The translations under genes were made by a program, and so were the position numbers. The notes beneath the pieces were generated by a model. It did not search any database. It saw only the letters and a program-made list of their open reading frames with translations, and was not told where the DNA came from. This document shows positions 25,115-34,213 of a stretch of DNA of 64,000 nt, one piece after another. Origin of the DNA: Shewanella subflava (GTDB taxonomy: Bacteria; Pseudomonadota; Gammaproteobacteria; Enterobacterales; Shewanellaceae); the NCBI RefSeq assembly GCF_025971955.1, contig NZ_JAPDMX010000003.1, positions 336,678-400,677 on the forward strand, read 5' to 3'. Positions within the stretch are counted from its first letter, which is position 1; the number at the start of each line of letters is the position of its first letter.

Positions 25115-26398
25115 CTAATTTTTAGTGCTATACCAGTATACAAACACCAAAGCGAAACTGATTAAGTAGATTAATCCTATCCATGACAAAATACGCATTT
25201 GGCTACCGTACCGTTGCGCTTCGGGTAAATGTGTCGAAATCATCAGTTTAAAGTTTAGTCCTGCAAAAATAATCGTGGTCATAAACGCCAGAATCATCAC
25301 AAACTCTAATAAAGGCAGCAATGCACCTTTAAAAAACAAGATGAGCCCTAAACCCAGCACACTGACTGTTAGCATAATTAGATTGAGTCTATATGGGTTA
25401 TCTGGCTGTTTAACCAATAGCTGCCAGCCCATATTCAGGGTGCGGCTATAACCATCTATAACAGTGACAGTGGTGCTGAAGATACATAAAAAAGCCACCA
25501 TACCAATTAAGTAGCGTGTTTCTTCGCCCATAACCTGACTGTATAAACGGATCAATTGATTGGCAAATTGCGCGCCAGAATCAGAAAACTGTTCTCCAGA
25601 ACTGTGCATCACCAGCGCGCCTAACGCTAAAAATACCACTGCGAGTATCGCGGTGGTGAGATAACCTAAATTAAAATCAAACAATGCCTGCTCTGGGCTA
25701 ACCGATTGCGTTTTTTGCTTTTCTAGCAACCATAAAGAATTCCAAGCGCTTACTTCAATTGGCGCTGGCATCCAGCCCATCATAGCTACCAGAAATCCCA
25801 CATTCGCCCATTGCCAGGCATCTACTGCTGAAGTCGGAGTCGCTTGCCCCCATTGGTTAGTTAACGCCAATGAAACGGCGATTAAAGTGGTGAGCGTTAG
25901 AATAAGCATGATGACTTTAGTCACACCATCTAACCATTTGTAATGGCCTAATATTAATAACAGAAGTGAGCTAACCAATACCAAAAAGGCCAGAGTATCA
26001 ATTGAAAGGGGAATAAATTGCGTCAACATGGCTGCGGTTAACATACAAACCCCTGCGGTACTTGCAATTGCCGCAATGACATTCAAGCCCGTAAATAAAG
26101 CCAGATACCCCTTTCCTTGACGCAAATATCCATGCAGTAAACTTTCGCCGGTAGCTGCGGTATAACGCGCTCCAGCAGCAAAAAAAGGATACTTGAGTAG
26201 ATTAACTGCCAATACTAGCCAGGCTAATTGCCAGCCGAACTCCGCTCCTGCACGGGTTGCGGCGACTAAATGAGATGCTCCAATCGCGGCTGCTGCCATC
26301 AAAATACCTGGCCCAAGCCCAGACATTAAATGTAACAGTTTTGTTGTGTTGGTGGTTTTTGTTAAAGCTGTTGGCGTTTGTACTGTATTTTTGTTCAT
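25115..26398 (-). CDS. Nramp-like membrane transporter with non-canonical metal motif
   Basis: 427 residues, about 11 membrane helices. The opening helix (GLGPGILMAAAAIGASHLVAATRAGAEFG) aligns with Nramp TM1, but the metal-binding DPGN is replaced by GASH (residues 40-43). In TM6 the conserved MPHN is M210-P-A-P. So the fold is Nramp (natural resistance-associated macrophage protein) but the usual Asp and Asn ligands for Mn2+/Fe2+ are gone. It may carry another substrate (Mg2+ as in Nramp-related Mg transporters, or not a metal). It is divergent from a TonB-dependent receptor across a 231-base gap. The family call is sound; the substrate is unknown. Confidence 0.75.
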   Translation of the reverse strand: MNKNTVQTPTALTKTTNTTKLLHLMSGLGPGILMAAAAIGASHLVAATRAGAEFGWQLAWLVLAVNLLKYPFFAAGARYTAATGESLLHGYLRQGKGYLALFTGLNVIAAIASTAGVCMLTAAMLTQFIPLSIDTLAFLVLVSSLLLLILGHYKWLDGVTKVIMLILTLTTLIAVSLALTNQWGQATPTSAVDAWQWANVGFLVAMMGWMPAPIEVSAWNSLWLLEKQKTQSVSPEQALFDFNLGYLTTAILAVVFLALGALVMHSSGEQFSDSGAQFANQLIRLYSQVMGEETRYLIGMVAFLCIFSTTVTVIDGYSRTLNMGWQLLVKQPDNPYRLNLIMLTVSVLGLGLILFFKGALLPLLEFVMILAFMTTIIFAGLNFKLMISTHLPEAQRYGSQMRILSWIGLIYLISFALVFVYWYSTKN

Positions 26399-26629
26399 TT
26401 TTTATTGGGTATTTTGCTTTTATTTTATGGGGTTAGATTGCCATAAGATGTTGGTAAGTAAAATACTTGCTTGCTACAAAATAGTAACATTTAATGCTTT
26501 TGATGATTGACTTTTTATAATAAGGCTCTAATTTAGTTTAGGCTTGTAATTACCTTCAAGCCATTATCTGAAAGTGGAGTCAGGTAATTGAAATAAAAAT
26601 AAAAATGCCAAATTAAATTAAGGAAGATC

Positions 26630-29218
26630 ATGAAAAGACCTCAACTATTGCGCAGCGCGTGTGCTGTTGCTATCTCGTTTATCTTAGCCCCTCAAGCCAT
26701 ATCAGCTGAAGAAGTCGAAAGAATTGAAGTTACAGGAACCCATATCAAGCGGACTGATATGGAAGGTGCTTCGCCAATGACCGTTCTCACGGCGGAAGAT
26801 ATCGCTAAAAGCGGCGCACAGGATATTTCTCAATTATTGAGTAAATTACCCGTATCGGGCAGCGGTACGTTTTCGACTCAAGGTAACAACTCTGATGATA
26901 CCGCTAACGGTGGTGCTGCAGTTTCACTTCGTGGTTTAGGCGCTGACTCGACATTAGTGCTGTTAAACGGTCGCCGCATTGCGGTGTCATCATTTGCGAA
27001 GTCTATCGATACCGCCTTCGTGGATATTAACTCAATCCCAATTTCAGCAGTTAAGCGTATTGATATTGTGAAAGATGGCGCCTCTGCAACTTATGGTTCA
27101 GACGCAATTGCGGGTGTTATCAACATCATTTTGAAGAAAGATTTTGAAGGTTTTGAAGTGAATGGCAAGGTTGCCGAAACCGTTGAAGATGGCGGTGGCC
27201 AGCAATCAGGCTCGATTCTTTTTGGTACCGATGCCGCTGACGGCAAAGCATCTACCACAGTCATTTTTGATTATTTCAAAGAGCGTGAAACTTTATTTGG
27301 CGATCGTGATTACTCTAAATCGGCAAACCAAACCGCTAACGGTGGTGCCGATTTTCGTTCATCAGCAGGTAATCCAGGCTCATATATCCCTGCTACCATT
27401 GGCGCGGATGGCTCTATTACACCTAAGTCGGACCAATTCTCTTGGACCCCTGATGTGAATTGCCCTGCAGCTGATATCAAAGGTGCTTATTGCCGTTACG
27501 ATTACGCCCCAGTGATGACCTCTACTCCAGAATCAAGCCGTATAGGTTTATCTGTATTCCAAGATTATGAGTTTAATGATGAATTAAAACTGTTTGCTGA
27601 AATGATGTATCAGCATAATGAAAGTGTCATTAAAGGTGCTGCGAGTCCGTCATTCGGCGAGTTCTATATGCTTAATAGTAACCCGCTATTTACTAGCGGA
27701 GCTGCAACTAATCCATTTGCAGGTGAAGACCTTACTATGCGTCGTCGTTTAACCGAAACGGGACCACGTCAGAAGTCATCTGAGTCTGATAGTGCGCGTG
27801 TTGTGATGGGGCTAAATGGTTTCTTGTCTGACTGGGAATGGGAGGTAGCCTATACATATTCTTACAACCGCAATCATGAGTATGGTGAGCAAGGTTTTGT
27901 ATGGACTCCGCGTCTACAAGAAGCCATTAATTCAGGTGCATTTAACCCATTAGCTACCACACAAATGGGGGATGTTATTGATCAAATTAGTGTGAATACG
28001 ACGCGTAACGGTAAATCAACCACCAATGCGGTAGACGGTAAAATCGCGGGTGAAGTCTTTGCCATGCCAGCGGGAGCGGTGTCAATGGCGGTCGGTTTTG
28101 AATACCGCGAGGAAAAGTTATCAGATAATCCTGATGAATTATTTAAGCGTGGTGAAATTTTTGGTACCGAAGCAACAGAAGCCAGTGGCGAGCGCGATCA
28201 AAAATCATTATTTGTAGAGTTTGCCGTACCATTATTTGAGCAATTAGAAGCGCAATTAGCTGTGCGTTATGAAGATTACAGTGACTTTGGTGATACGACT
28301 AACCCTAAAGTCGCTTTACGTTATACACCGCTTGATAATGTGACTATTCGCGCTAGCTGGGGTGAAGCATTCCGTGCACCATCATTAGTACAGTTAGGAC
28401 TTGGCCCTTCACAGGAGTCACCCGGCATAGTCGATACGGTTCGTTGTCCGCAAACCAATTTACCTGAAGATTGTACCGCGCAAGAACGTACCGTTATTTT
28501 CTCTGGTAACCCTAATTTACAACCTGAGGAGTCAACGTCGTATAACCTAGGCGGTGTATGGCAAATGACTGATGAACTCAGTGTGGGGATTGATTATTGG
28601 AATTACGATCAAGATGGTTTGATCACTTCTGATACCCAGTATCTTGTTAACACGCAAGGTGATGATCCTGCCGTGGTTAAGCGTGAGCCTTCAGCGGGTG
28701 GCGTACCTGGGCGAATTATTGAAATTTATGACCAATTTGGCAACTTAGGCAGTCAAACTACCGATGGTGTTGATTTTGATATGGCGTACAAATTCTCCAC
28801 CGCAAGTGCAGGTGACTTTGGCTTTAGCTATAACCTCACTTGGGTGAATAGCTTTGATCAAGTACGTGAGGATGGTACTAAGCGCGAACTCGCTGGTGAA
28901 TATCAACACCCAGATTACCGCTGGACAGCGGCGATGGATTGGGGCGTAGATGTATGGCAAGCCAGTGCCCGACTCAACTATATTGGTGAGTATCAAGATA
29001 ATATCGATGCAGGTGCTGAAGGGACTATTGATTCTATGATCACCCTAGACATGAATGTGTCCTATATCGGTTTTGATCACTGGAATTTAACCTTAGGTGC
29101 TAATAACATCTTAAATGAAGAACCACCTTTTAGTGGTGCTGATTTTATGGGTTACGATCAAGGCACTCATAGCGCCATTGGCGCTCTATGGTATGCTAAA
29201 GCAAGCTATCGTTTTTAA
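26630..29218 (+). CDS. TonB-dependent outer-membrane receptor, substrate unknown
   Basis: 862 residues with a signal peptide, a TonB box region (VERIEVTGTHIKRTDMEGASP), a plug (SGAQDISQLLSKLPVS... LRGLGADSTLVLLNGRR.. GASATYGSDAIAGVINIIL) and a large barrel ending YRF. The plug opening with 'GTHIKR' belongs to the large subgroup often used for carbohydrates, peptides or haem rather than siderophores. A pair of cysteines (VRCPQTNLPEDCTAQ) sits in a barrel loop, as does NCPAADIKGAYCRYD. AGGAAG precedes the ATG. It is divergent from the Nramp-like gene and ends at a UUCG-type terminator. No Fur box could be recognised in the leader. Confidence 0.82.
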   Translation: MKRPQLLRSACAVAISFILAPQAISAEEVERIEVTGTHIKRTDMEGASPMTVLTAEDIAKSGAQDISQLLSKLPVSGSGTFSTQGNNSDDTANGGAAVSLRGLGADSTLVLLNGRRIAVSSFAKSIDTAFVDINSIPISAVKRIDIVKDGASATYGSDAIAGVINIILKKDFEGFEVNGKVAETVEDGGGQQSGSILFGTDAADGKASTTVIFDYFKERETLFGDRDYSKSANQTANGGADFRSSAGNPGSYIPATIGADGSITPKSDQFSWTPDVNCPAADIKGAYCRYDYAPVMTSTPESSRIGLSVFQDYEFNDELKLFAEMMYQHNESVIKGAASPSFGEFYMLNSNPLFTSGAATNPFAGEDLTMRRRLTETGPRQKSSESDSARVVMGLNGFLSDWEWEVAYTYSYNRNHEYGEQGFVWTPRLQEAINSGAFNPLATTQMGDVIDQISVNTTRNGKSTTNAVDGKIAGEVFAMPAGAVSMAVGFEYREEKLSDNPDELFKRGEIFGTEATEASGERDQKSLFVEFAVPLFEQLEAQLAVRYEDYSDFGDTTNPKVALRYTPLDNVTIRASWGEAFRAPSLVQLGLGPSQESPGIVDTVRCPQTNLPEDCTAQERTVIFSGNPNLQPEESTSYNLGGVWQMTDELSVGIDYWNYDQDGLITSDTQYLVNTQGDDPAVVKREPSAGGVPGRIIEIYDQFGNLGSQTTDGVDFDMAYKFSTASAGDFGFSYNLTWVNSFDQVREDGTKRELAGEYQHPDYRWTAAMDWGVDVWQASARLNYIGEYQDNIDAGAEGTIDSMITLDMNVSYIGFDHWNLTLGANNILNEEPPFSGADFMGYDQGTHSAIGALWYAKASYRF

Positions 29219-29257
29219 TCTAGCCTAATACCTGTAAAGTATTTGCAGGCTAAAAAC

Positions 29258-29279
29258 AAAGCGGCTTCGGCCGCTTTTT
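29258..29279 (+). terminator. UUCG tetraloop terminator after TonB-dependent receptor
   Basis: Stem AAAGCGGC / GCCGCTTT around TTCG, followed by Ts. This is a very stable form. Confidence 0.9.
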
Positions 29280-29320
29280 AATGGTCTTTCAAACGGGACC
29301 GACATTCTAAAGGACGTGAT

Positions 29321-29959
29321 ATGATCACTTTACATGGCACACCACGCAGTCGTGCATTACGGGTTTCATGGTTACTTGAAGAGTTAAACGTTGATTGGCA
29401 ATTTAGATTCATAAATTTTGCAAAAGGGGATAACCGCAGTAAGGCTTTTCTTGCGTTAAATCCCAGTGGCAAAATGCCAGTGATTGAAGATGGCGATTTA
29501 GTGTTAACTGAATCGGCGGCTATTTTACGCTATTTAGCTGAAAAATATGGTAAAGGACAATTTTTACCTCAACCAGGTACTGTGCAATCGGCGAAACATG
29601 AAGAGTGGGTCAGCTTTGTTATCTGTGAGCTTGAACAAGCATTATGGAGTATGGGTAAGCATCGCTTTGCTTTACCAGAGGAGCAGCGACTAACCACCAT
29701 GCTGCCTGTAGCCACATTTGAATTTGATCGGGCGGCAAAGATCGCTGAATCTTGGGTGCCTGAGTCAGGTTATTTACTCGGTGAGCAATTTACCGTTGCC
29801 GATGTATTATTAACACAAACATTAATGTGGGCGACCGCGTTTAAACAAACTATCCCACCGAAACTGGGTGCATATCTAGCGCGAGTACAAACGCGTCCAG
29901 CATTGGTGGCGGTATTAGAAAAAACAGAAGCCATCGCTAAAGCTGCGCAAGCTGAATAA
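29321..29959 (+). CDS. Glutathione S-transferase family protein
   Basis: 212 residues with the two-domain GST layout. The N-terminal thioredoxin-like half includes HGTPRSRALRVSWLLEELN, a cis-Pro segment at NPSGKMPVIEDGD, and the ESAAILRYL motif that binds the glutathione gamma-glutamyl group. The C-terminal helical half carries the N-capping box (EQFTVADVLL). The catalytic residue is not clear, as usual for bacterial GSTs. Cytoplasmic detoxification or maturation of an unknown substrate. GGAC-type ribosome-binding sequence precedes the ATG. Confidence 0.85.
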   Translation: MITLHGTPRSRALRVSWLLEELNVDWQFRFINFAKGDNRSKAFLALNPSGKMPVIEDGDLVLTESAAILRYLAEKYGKGQFLPQPGTVQSAKHEEWVSFVICELEQALWSMGKHRFALPEEQRLTTMLPVATFEFDRAAKIAESWVPESGYLLGEQFTVADVLLTQTLMWATAFKQTIPPKLGAYLARVQTRPALVAVLEKTEAIAKAAQAE

Positions 29960-29979
29960 TTATCTGAATTAAATAATCG

Positions 29980-30013
29980 AAAAGGGAAGCAAATGCTTCC
30001 CTTTTGTCGTTTT
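29980..30013. terminator. Terminator between GST and convergent HTH gene
   Basis: Stem AAAAGGGAAGC / GCTTCCCTTTT with a short loop and T-rich flank, close to the ends of both convergent genes. Confidence 0.8.
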
Positions 30014-30034
30014 GGTAAACAAGGTTTTAGCTGA

Positions 30035-30535
30035 TTAAAGCTGAGTTGCGGCCCATTTAGCGCGGCTTTCACGACTTTCGCTCATGCCATTGTCTGCACG
30101 ATAAGCTTTATAAGCTTCGGCATCTAATGCAATTAAACTTACATCCACTTCAAGCACTAACTTACATTCTTTTTTGATACGCCAAGCTGCAGTGTTATAT
30201 AACTCAGTTAATGGTAAAGAGCTTAAAAACTCAGGATTATATTGGTTATAAAGCGCTTGGGTTGGATAAACCACAAACGCTAAACGGCGCTTAGGCTCTT
30301 TTTTAAATAGCTCTTCAATTCCATCAGTTGTGTTAAGTACCTGCATTTCAATAATATCATCTATTTCGAGGAGCTTTTTTTGCGCAGGTACAGGTGCAGA
30401 TATTTCGCCCGCTTCCCAAGCTGTAACTGCCTCAGCTGTGGTTTTGGTGATAAGGGCAACTTGCTCAACGCTTAATCCAAATGATTGGCGTAAACACAAC
30501 ATTTCAATGGCATTTAAGCCTGATTCTTTAGACAT
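30035..30535 (-). CDS. Helix-turn-helix protein, DUF4447-like
   Basis: 166 residues from the ATG at 30535, chosen for AGGAAAT before it; the longer frame to 30739 overlaps the upstream SUKH gene and is an artefact. The N-terminal part is an Xre-like HTH ([32 protein letters not shown]), followed by an alpha/beta domain of about 100 residues. It resembles the DUF4447 family known from Shewanella and relatives. Likely a DNA-binding protein with an added domain, target unknown. It lies 31 bases after the SUKH gene on the same strand, so the two form a probable operon. Confidence 0.7.
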   Translation of the reverse strand: MSKESGLNAIEMLCLRQSFGLSVEQVALITKTTAEAVTAWEAGEISAPVPAQKKLLEIDDIIEMQVLNTTDGIEELFKKEPKRRLAFVVYPTQALYNQYNPEFLSSLPLTELYNTAAWRIKKECKLVLEVDVSLIALDAEAYKAYRADNGMSESRESRAKWAATQL

Positions 30536-30566
30536 GATATTTCCTACAAAAAATTCGCAAAACAAG

Positions 30567-30968
30567 TTACTGAGCAAGCCAGACGTCGTCAACCCAATCC
30601 CAAAATGATTCCCAGACTTCATCGGTAAAGTCACCGTCTTGCCAAAATTGCACCTGACCATTCTCTTCAATGCAGTAAAAACTATCACCGACTTGGCAAA
30701 TTGGAATTTGCTCTCTTGGTAGTCCAATCGACCACGCATAGCTGGCGACTTCGGGCAAAAAAGTATGCGAGTAAGGATCTGCTGCGGTCACGGGTTCATA
30801 AGCGCTATAAATCACATTGCTGGCATGGAGTAAATACTCCTTTAATTCAGCAGGCAAGCCGATTAAAATCTGTTCTTCCACTTCAACAAGCTGCTCAAAC
30901 GTAGGCAACTCTAGCGGAACGGGAACGGTTTCACTTAACTCTTGTAGCTGGTCAATAATTTCGTGCAT
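30567..30968 (-). CDS. SMI1/KNR4 (SUKH) family protein
   Basis: 133 residues. The family pattern is visible: [32 protein letters not shown], then a Trp-rich acidic C-terminal part ([29 protein letters not shown]). SUKH proteins are often immunity proteins to toxins but also occur as stand-alone housekeeping proteins. No toxin is next to it here; its partner gene is the HTH protein. Very acidic, cytoplasmic. Role unknown. Confidence 0.8.
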   Translation of the reverse strand: MHEIIDQLQELSETVPVPLELPTFEQLVEVEEQILIGLPAELKEYLLHASNVIYSAYEPVTAADPYSHTFLPEVASYAWSIGLPREQIPICQVGDSFYCIEENGQVQFWQDGDFTDEVWESFWDWVDDVWLAQ

Positions 30969-31128
30969 TGGGGATCCTTAAGTCGCAATGGTAATCAATG
31001 CGATATTGGGCGAGATTATAACAGAAATAATCCTGTAATCAGCACTGAGGTTTTTATACAGACTCACAATAGGTAACATCATGGTTTTATCAGCGATGAC
31101 TTGGATGTGGTTTTTGAATGCTTTATAC

Positions 31129-31152
31129 AAAAAAATGCGCTCATAGGAGCGC
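31129..31152 (-). terminator. Terminator after exported RelA/SpoT-fold gene
   Basis: On the minus strand: stem TGCGCTC / GAGCGCA with a four-base loop, followed by seven Ts. Confidence 0.88.
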
Positions 31153-31178
31153 AAAGGGTGGGTGGAAAGTCGGTGTCA

Positions 31179-31976
31179 TCAGGCCGCTTGTTGAACGCCA
31201 GCGGTTATTGCCTGACGTTTGTAGCCTAACCAAGCTTTGTGATATTGCTTATGCGATTGTTGACGGATTTGAGTGATTCTCTGCATCTCAAGTTCGCCTA
31301 GGGCGCGATGCTGTTGATTCGCTCTGTTTTCAATGCGCTGAATTTGCTCGTAATCTAGATGATCTTGACCACTTTTAATTGCGGCAATGGTTTGTAAATG
31401 TAATTGAACTTCAACAATCATCTGACTTTGTGGCAGTTTAACCAGTACATTCAAATCGCGGTAACCTGAGGCTTTTGGATTGGCAAATCGGTTTTTAATT
31501 TGAATGATTTCACTGTTTTCATGCAACATTTGATAACTCGCCATGAGGCTATCGACATCGTTAGCAACTATGCTGCCACGGGCAAGATCGGTAATTAAGC
31601 GGGCATCGCCATCAAACTTATTATTCACTTTTTGTAACGCACGGTCATAACTTTTGGTTAGCGGCAGTAGCATATCCACTTGGGCGTTATAGCTGATTGC
31701 CGATAAAAGCTGACTTAATTCCTGCTGTGCATATTCAGCTTGTCGCATTAATTGATTTAAGTCAGCAGATTGCTGCATTGGTACATATGCTTGGTAATCG
31801 GGAATGGCGTACAGATTATCTAATGCACTCTGGGCACTAGAGGTGGTGCCCGTAAGATTTACACTATATGGCGCTTTATCTGTAGGCCCATTAACAGACA
31901 CCAGCACTTGGGCTGTAACCTGACGGGTCGTTAATAAAATTAAAAAGATGAACAGAGTACGAAAGAGTTTATTCAA
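31179..31976 (-). CDS. Sec-exported protein with a RelA/SpoT-type nucleotidyltransferase fold
   Basis: 265 residues with a clear Sec signal peptide (MNKLFRTLFIFLILLTTRQVTA). The mature part has helices at residues 45-100, then a region that aligns by eye with the (p)ppGpp synthetase domain: KSYDRALQKV (about 108-117), DLARGSIVA (130-138, cf. DLIAxRII), KNRFANPKASGY (161-172, cf. KDYIANPKxNGY) and VEVQLHL (188-194, cf. IEIQIRT). The Tyr and Glu of the synthetase are kept, but the following QS/LH are R-D/LN. No HD hydrolase or TGS/ACT domains. A cytoplasmic alarmone enzyme would not carry an export signal, so it may be a periplasmic binding or modifying protein, or a secreted effector; no neighbouring immunity gene is evident. 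The fold match is inference from motifs. Confidence 0.6.
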   Translation of the reverse strand: MNKLFRTLFIFLILLTTRQVTAQVLVSVNGPTDKAPYSVNLTGTTSSAQSALDNLYAIPDYQAYVPMQQSADLNQLMRQAEYAQQELSQLLSAISYNAQVDMLLPLTKSYDRALQKVNNKFDGDARLITDLARGSIVANDVDSLMASYQMLHENSEIIQIKNRFANPKASGYRDLNVLVKLPQSQMIVEVQLHLQTIAAIKSGQDHLDYEQIQRIENRANQQHRALGELEMQRITQIRQQSHKQYHKAWLGYKRQAITAGVQQAA

Positions 31977-32074
31977 TGCTAAATTCTCCTAGCTGTTAGT
32001 CTAAAGAGACTTTAACTTAACTAAGCTGTACCTATACTGAATAAGTCTTTCTATTTGGTGTTAAAGCATAAAGG

Positions 32075-32097
32075 AAAGGGCGCCTATGGCGCCCTTG
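32075..32097 (-). terminator. Hairpin after M13 peptidase gene
   Basis: Stem AAGGGCGCC / GGCGCCCTT; on the minus strand it follows the M13 stop and is T-rich but without a clean T run. Confidence 0.6.
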
Positions 32098-32116
32098 GTG
32101 ATCTATAAGTGAAGGC

Positions 32117-34213
32117 TTACCAAATTTTAACGCGAGATTCAGGTGCGATATACATTTTATCGCCTTCTTTCACATCATAGGTTTGATAGAACTCTGGCAT
32201 ATTAGATAACGCGCCAAGTGCACGGAAGTGGCCTGGTGAATGAGGATCAGTGGCTACGCGGTTACGCATGGCTTCTTCTTTCATTTTTACACGCCAAATT
32301 TGGCTGAATCCCATAAAGAAACGTTGATCGCCAGTTAGGCCATCGATTACTGGGGCTTCTTTACCATTTAATGACATTTTGTAAGCTTTATACGCAATGG
32401 TCACACCGGATAAGTCACCGATGTTTTCACCTAAAGTGAGCTCACCATTTACGTGCAAATCATCAAATACTTGGTAGCCATCATATTGTGCAACAAGTGC
32501 TTTGCCTTTTGATTCAAACGCTTTTAAATCAGCTTCTGTCCACCAATCGCGCATGTTACCTTCGCCATCAAATTTAGCGCCTTGGTCGTCAAAACCGTGA
32601 CCCATTTCATGACCAATAACCGCACCAATACCACCGTAGTTAACGGCATCATCCGCTTCTAAGTTAAAGAATGGTGGTTGTAAAATTGCAGCAGGAAATA
32701 CAATTTCGTTCATTGTTGGATTGTAATAAGCGTTAACCGTTTGAGGCGTCATGTGCCACTCATCTTTATCGATAGGCTGGCCTAACTTTGCCACATTACG
32801 GTTATGTTCAACCACTGCTGCACGTGTCGCATTACCAACTAAATCATCAGCTTTGATTGATAGCTTGCTGTAATCTGCCCATTTTTTTGGATAACCAATT
32901 TTCGGGTTGAATTTAGCCAGTTTGTCCTTTGCTGCAACTTTGGTGCTGTCGCTCATCCAGTCAAGTGAATCGATACTTGAGCCGTAAGCGCTACGAAGAT
33001 TTTCAACTAAACCTTCCATACGATCTTTCGCTTCTGGTACAAAGTGACGTTTAACATACACTTTACCAACCACTTCACCTAAGGTGTTGCTCACTGCAGT
33101 CACACCGCGCTTCCAACGTGGTTCTTGCTCTGCTTGACCGTTTAAGGTTTTTGAGAAAAACTCGAAGTTTTCAGTGTCTAAAGCTTCTGACAAGTTGCTT
33201 GCTGAGTGGGTCAGCGCTTGCCATGTCATATAGGTTTTCCAGGTTGCTAGGTCATTGGTATTTAGCACATCATTTAGACCTTGAATATAGCTTGGTTGGT
33301 TAATGATAATATCAGCTTGCTTATCACCACCTAATGCGGCCAAGTAACCATTCCAGTTAATATCTGGGGCTAATGTTGCTAACTCAGAGACTTGATATTT
33401 GTTGTAGGTTTTTGTGCTGTCTCGCGTTTCAACCACATCCCAATGTTTTTCAGCTATGGCTGTTTCAAGTGCTAATACCGTTTGCGCAGCAGCTTTACCA
33501 TTTGGCAATCCAGCTAAGGTGAACATCTTTTCAATGTGTTCAACAAAGGCTTTACGAATATTAACGAAGCGCTCACCTTCGTTAAAGTAATAATCTTTTT
33601 CAGGTAGGCTTAAACCGTATTGCCAAATGTGAGTTGCATAACGAGTTGAGTCTTTAGCATCAACGTTGATGTAAAACGCCAGTGGTGTGCCGCCGCCATT
33701 AACTTGGTTTTCACCAAAAAAAGTCACTAATTCATTTTTATCTTTTAATGCTGCGATTTTATCGAATGTGGCTTGAAGTGGTGTGACACCTAATTTATTC
33801 AAGGTTTCTACATCCATGAACGAGCGATAAAGGTCCGCTACTTTTTGCTCATCTGTGCCTTCGGCTAAATTGGCTGATTTACTTAGGTCTTCAATAATTG
33901 CTTTTACGTCGTCACGCGCATTTTCTCGTAGGTCATAAAAAGCGCCAATGTTAGTGCGATCGCCAGGGATTTCAGCGGTATTCATCCAGCCGCCGTTAAC
34001 ATATAAATAAAAGTCATCCTGAGGACGGACATTTTTATCCATGTTGTCGAAAGTAATACCTGATGTGAGTGCTTTTTCAACTGCAACGGCTGTGGCGGTT
34101 TTGGCTACTTCAGCTGTTGTTACTGTTTCAGTAGTTGGTTTTGTATCATTATTACAAGCGCTTAAGCCTGCGATTAGTGAAGCGCATAGCCCACCAATAA
34201 CCAGTTTTTTCAT
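32117..34213 (-). CDS. M13-family zinc metallopeptidase (neprilysin/PepO-like) lipoprotein
   Basis: 698 residues from the ATG at 34213 (GGGAAA upstream), which opens a lipoprotein signal MKKLVIGGLCASLIAGLSAC. M13 signatures: NAYYNPTMNEIVFPAAILQPPFF, the zinc site HEMGHGFDDQG (HExxH) and ENIGDLSGV, in which the Glu is the third ligand and the Asp stabilises. The C terminus ends in an aromatic, as in PepO proteins (SRVKIW). It would cleave peptides at the periplasmic face. It stands alone; the upstream region (34214-34962) is long and holds a 10-bp tandem repeat. Confidence 0.92.
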   Translation of the reverse strand: MKKLVIGGLCASLIAGLSACNNDTKPTTETVTTAEVAKTATAVAVEKALTSGITFDNMDKNVRPQDDFYLYVNGGWMNTAEIPGDRTNIGAFYDLRENARDDVKAIIEDLSKSANLAEGTDEQKVADLYRSFMDVETLNKLGVTPLQATFDKIAALKDKNELVTFFGENQVNGGGTPLAFYINVDAKDSTRYATHIWQYGLSLPEKDYYFNEGERFVNIRKAFVEHIEKMFTLAGLPNGKAAAQTVLALETAIAEKHWDVVETRDSTKTYNKYQVSELATLAPDINWNGYLAALGGDKQADIIINQPSYIQGLNDVLNTNDLATWKTYMTWQALTHSASNLSEALDTENFEFFSKTLNGQAEQEPRWKRGVTAVSNTLGEVVGKVYVKRHFVPEAKDRMEGLVENLRSAYGSSIDSLDWMSDSTKVAAKDKLAKFNPKIGYPKKWADYSKLSIKADDLVGNATRAAVVEHNRNVAKLGQPIDKDEWHMTPQTVNAYYNPTMNEIVFPAAILQPPFFNLEADDAVNYGGIGAVIGHEMGHGFDDQGAKFDGEGNMRDWWTEADLKAFESKGKALVAQYDGYQVFDDLHVNGELTLGENIGDLSGVTIAYKAYKMSLNGKEAPVIDGLTGDQRFFMGFSQIWRVKMKEEAMRNRVATDPHSPGHFRALGALSNMPEFYQTYDVKEGDKMYIAPESRVKIW

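Noticed and set aside
26399..26629. Manganese riboswitch or Fur/MntR operator in the Nramp/TonB receptor gap
   Set aside because: No convincing aptamer core or palindrome could be read in the 231 bases.
30567..30968. Immunity gene of a polymorphic toxin system
   Set aside because: A SUKH fold alone does not show it; no toxin, Rhs repeat or secretion marker lies within several kilobases.
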